A stretch of DNA of 7,438 nt from Bacteroidota bacterium (GTDB taxonomy: Bacteria; Bacteroidota; Bacteroidia; J057), in assembly GCA_004292985.1 (NCBI GenBank), contig RDXT01000625.1, positions 1 through 7,438 of the forward strand, read 5' to 3'. Each line of letters opens with the position of its first letter. The first letter of the stretch is position 1. Below the pieces are notes generated by a model. It was not told the origin of the DNA. It did no database searches and was given only the letters and a program-made list of their open reading frames with translations. Positions 4,196 to 7,438 of this stretch are shown here, one piece after another. The position numbers were made by a program, and so were the translations under genes.

Positions 4196-7105
4196 ATGAA
4201 AAAGATTCTCCTATTACTGCTTGCCTGTGTCTTTGGATACCGGGCAAACGGGCAGACTTTTTTCCAAAGTTATTCCTTTGCCCTGCCTTCCAATGATACT
4301 ACGGACAGGCGCTTTCTCCCCGGGTTCCCGGCTTATACCATTGGGGAAAGCCGGCGGATTTCGGCAGATACGTTGGGGAATTTCCTGTCCGGCGCTGAGC
4401 CGTTTCGCTTCTGGGGGGTAAATCTGGTGGCCAGCGGGGCTTTTCCGGACAAAAGCAAAGCCTCTTATATTGCTGCACGCATGCGTAAGATGGGCATCAA
4501 CCTGGTGCGCTTCCACCATATAGACAATCCCAACTGGGCAGGAAATGAAGGGACTCTTTTTTATCAGGGGCAAAGCACGCGCAGTCTCAACCTGAGCAAC
4601 CTCGACAAGCTGGAGTACCTCATCGCAAAAATGAAGCAGAATGGGGTTTATGTAAACATGAATCTCAATGTTTCGCGCACATTTAATGCCCTCGATGGGG
4701 TAGTGTATGCCGATTCACTGGGAGAGTTTGGCAAAGCGGTAACTGTTTTTGATCCCCGCCTGGTTTTTCTCCAGCGGGAATATGCCCAGCAACTCCTCAG
4801 TCATGTGAATCCCTACACGGGTCTTGCCCTCAAAGACGATCCGGTGCTGGCAATGGTAGAGATCATCAATGAAAACTCATTATATGGTGCGTGGAAAGAC
4901 GGCTGGCTGACCCCTTTTAAAAATGGAGGGAGGATCACCCGTCGCCACTCGCTGATGCTCGACAGCCTGTTTCAGGATTTTTTACTTGCAAAATATGGCA
5001 GCCAGGATACGCTGGCCGCAGCCTGGAGTCCTGCTTCGCAGGGCGGCAGCAGCAGTAACCTGCTGATAAACAGCGGTTTTGAAAACTCCTCGGTTGCACC
5101 CTGGGGTTTAGAGTTGTTTTCGGGCGCACAGGCCCAGGTTTCTGTTTCGCCGACAGCATACTCCGGGACACAGTCCGCCCGCGTACAGGTAACGCAGACC
5201 ACCGGCACCGACTGGCACATCCAGTTTTTACAGGCGGGCATGTCGGTGCAAAAAGACTCTTCCTATGTGCTCACGTTTTATGCCCGCTCCGATGCCAATC
5301 GTACCTTAAACATCGGAATGATGCGGAACAATGATCCTTATACCTGGTATGGAGGTGCTTCGGTGGGCCTGACAACCCAGTGGCAGCGTTTTACCTTGAG
5401 CCTTACGGCCCCGGAGAATAATAATGGTCAGTTCCGGCTCACATTCAGCTTTAATAACCAGACAGGCAGCTTCTGGCTCGATGAAATGCGGCTCGGCAGA
5501 CCCGCAGCCTCCGGTCTGGAGGCAGGAGAGGCCCTGGCTACCCGCAACATCCGCCGGATTCCCCATTCGGAGCGACTGCTCTACAGTCCGCAGCGGATTG
5601 CCGATATGGCGGAGTTTTATACCTCGCTTCAGCAGAACTTCATGGAGGAAATGCGCCTTTATCTCAAAAATACGCTGGGGGTTCAGGCACCTGTGACGGG
5701 TACCAATGCGCTCACGGGCATCCACGAAGCGATGGAGCATGAACATATGGACTACCTCGACGACCACAGCTACTGGGACCACCCCTGGTTTCCTTCGGTT
5801 GCCTGGGACCCCAACGACTGGCTGATCAGCAACGAATCCATGCTGGAGGCGGAAGATGGTGGGGCAATCACACAGGCATTTACAGGTCTTACATACGTCA
5901 ATAAACCTTACACCGTTAGTGAGTACAACCATGCCTTTCCGAACCGAAGCCGCACAGAGATGGTTCCTGCGCTGAGTGCCTATGCTTCTTTTCATGGGGC
6001 AGATGGCCTGATGTTTTTTGACTATAATGGTGAAAATCAATGGGATGCGGATAGGGTAGGGGGCTTTTTCAGCATTCACCGGGACCATAGCATTATGGCG
6101 CTTTTCCCTTCCTGTGCCTATGCCTACCGCAATCACCTGATCCGGGAAGGGCAACCTTTGTCTATTGCCTACAACCGGGAGCAGACCTATCGGCGGGCGC
6201 AGCAGGACAACCTGGGGCGCTGGGGCAAATATCTGCCTTACGACCGCAGGCTCAATCTGACACACGCGATAAAAACCCTTGGCTATCAATCTGATACGGG
6301 CACAGACATGAGCACTCTGCCCACCCCCGCTGCTGACTTTTTTGTTACAGAAACAGGCCAGACGAGCTGGAACCAGGATCTGGGTTTGCTTTACACCCAT
6401 ACGCCCGGATATGTGAGCGTGGCCGGGAATCTTCAGCCCCTGAATCTGGAGGGTTTTCACCTCCAGTCGGCGAGCGGCGACGGAGTTGTTACCTGGGTTT
6501 CGCTGGAGGGAGATTCGCTCATTACCGCTTCGCGGTCCCTGCTGACGCTTTCTACGCGCCAGCAAAATACCGGCATGGTGTGGGATGGGCTGCAGACCCT
6601 CCATAGCAACTGGGGCACTGCGCCCACCCAGCAGCTACCTATACAACTCAGCTTGCGTGTGCGCGTGCAGGCCGATACCCTTCGCCTGTATCCCCTCGAT
6701 AAAACAGGTCTTGAAAGCACCTACCGCAGCTATTTGCCCGTAGCGCCGAATACCTTTGACCTTCAGATCAACCAGGCTACGGATAAGTCCATGTGGTTCG
6801 GCGTCGAAGCCCGTGGAGCGGGTGTCGCCCTGGGCGTAGAAGAACTTCCTGTTTTTGGGGCAACGCTTTCGCCCAATCCGGCATCGGACGAGGTATGGCT
6901 CGCGTTTGAACTGGCTTCGGCAGCTCAGGTGCAGATTGAAGTAATGGATCTGAGGGGAAGCCTTGTGCTGTCGCAGCCTGCACAGGTGTTTGCGGCGGGC
7001 TACCAGCACCAGCGCCTCGGTTTACAGGGCCTTACAGCAGGGTTTTACCTGTGCAGAATCTCGGCGGGCGGAAAATCAGAAGTGCTGTCCCTTCAGGTTA
7101 AATAG
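4196..7105 (+). CDS. T9SS-secreted clan GH-A glycoside hydrolase-like protein with an inserted carbohydrate-binding-like module
   Basis: This 969-residue multidomain exported protein begins with a signal peptide (1-19; MKKILLLLLA core, cleavage after ANG before Gln20). A cellulase-like TIM barrel follows, starting at about 65-110 (RFWGVNL; GINLVRFHH). Candidate active-site residues of clan GH-A are all present: Arg105, His107/108, Asn225-Glu226 (IINEN, acid/base), His524 and Tyr526 (DDHSYWDHP), Glu576 (VSEYNH, nucleophile) and Trp616. Between the two glutamates sits a CBM4/9-like jelly roll at about 288-434 (NLLINSGFE to FWLDEMRLG), preceded by a Gly/Ser linker. After the barrel comes a beta-rich region at about 650-880 that includes DFFVTETGQTSW. 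The T9SS type A sorting domain is at about 886-969 (LSPNPASDEVW; VMDLRGSLV; LTAGFYLCRI), so the protein should be secreted or surface-attached. Hydrolysis of a polysaccharide beta-linkage is inferred; the substrate and exact GH family cannot be read. AGG about 7 bases before the ATG is a weak ribosome-binding site. Confidence 0.88.
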   Translation: MKKILLLLLACVFGYRANGQTFFQSYSFALPSNDTTDRRFLPGFPAYTIGESRRISADTLGNFLSGAEPFRFWGVNLVASGAFPDKSKASYIAARMRKMGINLVRFHHIDNPNWAGNEGTLFYQGQSTRSLNLSNLDKLEYLIAKMKQNGVYVNMNLNVSRTFNALDGVVYADSLGEFGKAVTVFDPRLVFLQREYAQQLLSHVNPYTGLALKDDPVLAMVEIINENSLYGAWKDGWLTPFKNGGRITRRHSLMLDSLFQDFLLAKYGSQDTLAAAWSPASQGGSSSNLLINSGFENSSVAPWGLELFSGAQAQVSVSPTAYSGTQSARVQVTQTTGTDWHIQFLQAGMSVQKDSSYVLTFYARSDANRTLNIGMMRNNDPYTWYGGASVGLTTQWQRFTLSLTAPENNNGQFRLTFSFNNQTGSFWLDEMRLGRPAASGLEAGEALATRNIRRIPHSERLLYSPQRIADMAEFYTSLQQNFMEEMRLYLKNTLGVQAPVTGTNALTGIHEAMEHEHMDYLDDHSYWDHPWFPSVAWDPNDWLISNESMLEAEDGGAITQAFTGLTYVNKPYTVSEYNHAFPNRSRTEMVPALSAYASFHGADGLMFFDYNGENQWDADRVGGFFSIHRDHSIMALFPSCAYAYRNHLIREGQPLSIAYNREQTYRRAQQDNLGRWGKYLPYDRRLNLTHAIKTLGYQSDTGTDMSTLPTPAADFFVTETGQTSWNQDLGLLYTHTPGYVSVAGNLQPLNLEGFHLQSASGDGVVTWVSLEGDSLITASRSLLTLSTRQQNTGMVWDGLQTLHSNWGTAPTQQLPIQLSLRVRVQADTLRLYPLDKTGLESTYRSYLPVAPNTFDLQINQATDKSMWFGVEARGAGVALGVEELPVFGATLSPNPASDEVWLAFELASAAQVQIEVMDLRGSLVLSQPAQVFAAGYQHQRLGLQGLTAGFYLCRISAGGKSEVLSLQVK

Positions 7106-7125
7106 CTTTTGTCTGGGGACTCTCG

Positions 7126-7133
7126 TAATTTTG
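7126..7133 (+). promoter_or_regulatory. Candidate -7 promoter box TAATTTTG immediately upstream of the methyltransferase gene
   Basis: The eight bases fit the Bacteroidota -7 consensus TAnnTTTG exactly. The last G is 5 bases before the A of the ATG at 7138, so a transcript from this box would start at or next to the start codon and be leaderless or nearly so. TTTTG at 7107-7111 is the only nearby -33-like element, and its 14-base spacing to the box is shorter than usual, which lowers confidence. The whole intergenic gap is only 32 bases, with no terminator-like hairpin, so read-through from the glycosidase gene is also possible. Confidence 0.35.
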
Positions 7134-7137
7134 CCGG

Positions 7138-7438
7138 ATGGATACCGAAAAAGAGCTGCGGATTGCTGAGCTTAAACAGAAACTGAGTCTTCGTGCGAAG
7201 CTGGAACCCTATCAGATTACAATTGCCGGACGTTTGTTCGAGCTGTTCCTGATCGGAAATATAGACGAACTGTTAGATGAGCTGATAGCCAGAGACCCTG
7301 AGGATGAAGCAGTTAAAGATGAGCAGATTCCCTATTGGGCAGATCTCTGGCCAGCGGCGATCGGCCTCGCAGAGTATATGTTGACCACACCCGACCTCAG
7401 GCCCGACATGCGGATATTGGAAGTGGGCTGCGGAATGG
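7138..7438 (+). CDS. Class I SAM-dependent methyltransferase, N-terminal part, 3' end outside window
   Basis: The frame is open from the ATG at 7138-7140 through the right edge, giving 100 residues plus one base. The N-terminal part (1-62) is charged and helical with no signal peptide, indicating a cytosolic protein. IPYWADLWPAAIGLAEYM (64-81) is the characteristic block before the Rossmann fold in the methyltransferase group related to ETF-beta lysine / nicotinamide N-methyltransferase-like enzymes (YWxxLWP). It is followed by SAM-binding motif I, ILEVGCG (93-99), with acidic Glu95 at the expected position. The rest of the fold, including the substrate-binding region, is missing, so the methyl acceptor cannot be named. 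There is no Shine-Dalgarno before the ATG, which fits the leaderless arrangement suggested by the TAATTTTG box. The gene is in the same direction as the glycosidase gene, 32 bp downstream, but a functional link is not evident. Confidence 0.8.
   Translation, partial: MDTEKELRIAELKQKLSLRAKLEPYQITIAGRLFELFLIGNIDELLDELIARDPEDEAVKDEQIPYWADLWPAAIGLAEYMLTTPDLRPDMRILEVGCGM

Noticed and set aside
5306..6604. A 432-codon open frame on the minus strand opposite the glycosidase gene.
   Set aside because: It lies wholly inside a gene with clear domains on the plus strand. Its translation shows no recognisable domain, is rich in Arg/His/Cys/Pro as antisense frames often are, and has no promoter or ribosome-binding context.

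Overview
The window looks like chromosomal DNA from a member of the Bacteroidota. The strongest evidence is a C-terminal type IX secretion (T9SS) sorting domain on the large secreted protein. Supporting signs are relaxed Bacteroidota-style lipoprotein signals, mostly weak or absent Shine-Dalgarno sequences, a TAnnTTTG-type -7 promoter box, and a histidine ammonia-lyase whose conserved blocks resemble Bacteroidota HutH. GC content is a little over one half by eye, which would suit a Saprospiria- or Chitinophagia-like lineage. The exact taxon cannot be read from the window.

Layout. The left part (1 to 2908) is read on the minus strand. In transcription order it holds histidine ammonia-lyase (hutH), a pterin-4a-carbinolamine dehydratase 15 bp further on, dUTPase (dut) after a 69 bp gap, and an exported tetratricopeptide-repeat protein 16 bp after dut, which runs off the left edge. 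A 112 bp divergent region (2909-3020) holds two small dyads and a candidate promoter. The right part is read on the plus strand: a lipoprotein with a serine beta-lactamase fold (3021-4184), an 11 bp gap, a 969-residue T9SS-secreted glycoside-hydrolase-like protein (4196-7105), and the first 100 codons of a class I SAM-dependent methyltransferase that runs off the right edge.

How the genes fit together. hutH and the dehydratase are probably co-transcribed amino-acid catabolism genes. dut and the TPR gene are housekeeping or envelope neighbours and may be read from the same transcript. The lipoprotein and the glycosidase-like protein form a likely two-gene export operon, one product anchored in the envelope and the other sent through T9SS.

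The most interesting signal is that the lipoprotein keeps the serine beta-lactamase (PF00144) scaffold but appears to have lost every catalytic signature: the SxxK, YxN and HxG positions read QSAD, YSR and IKG. It is therefore a candidate pseudoenzyme partnered with an intact-looking secreted glycosidase. That glycosidase has a carbohydrate-binding-like module inserted inside its TIM barrel. I saw no CRISPR array, transposon, tRNA or rRNA gene, and no convincing intrinsic terminator.
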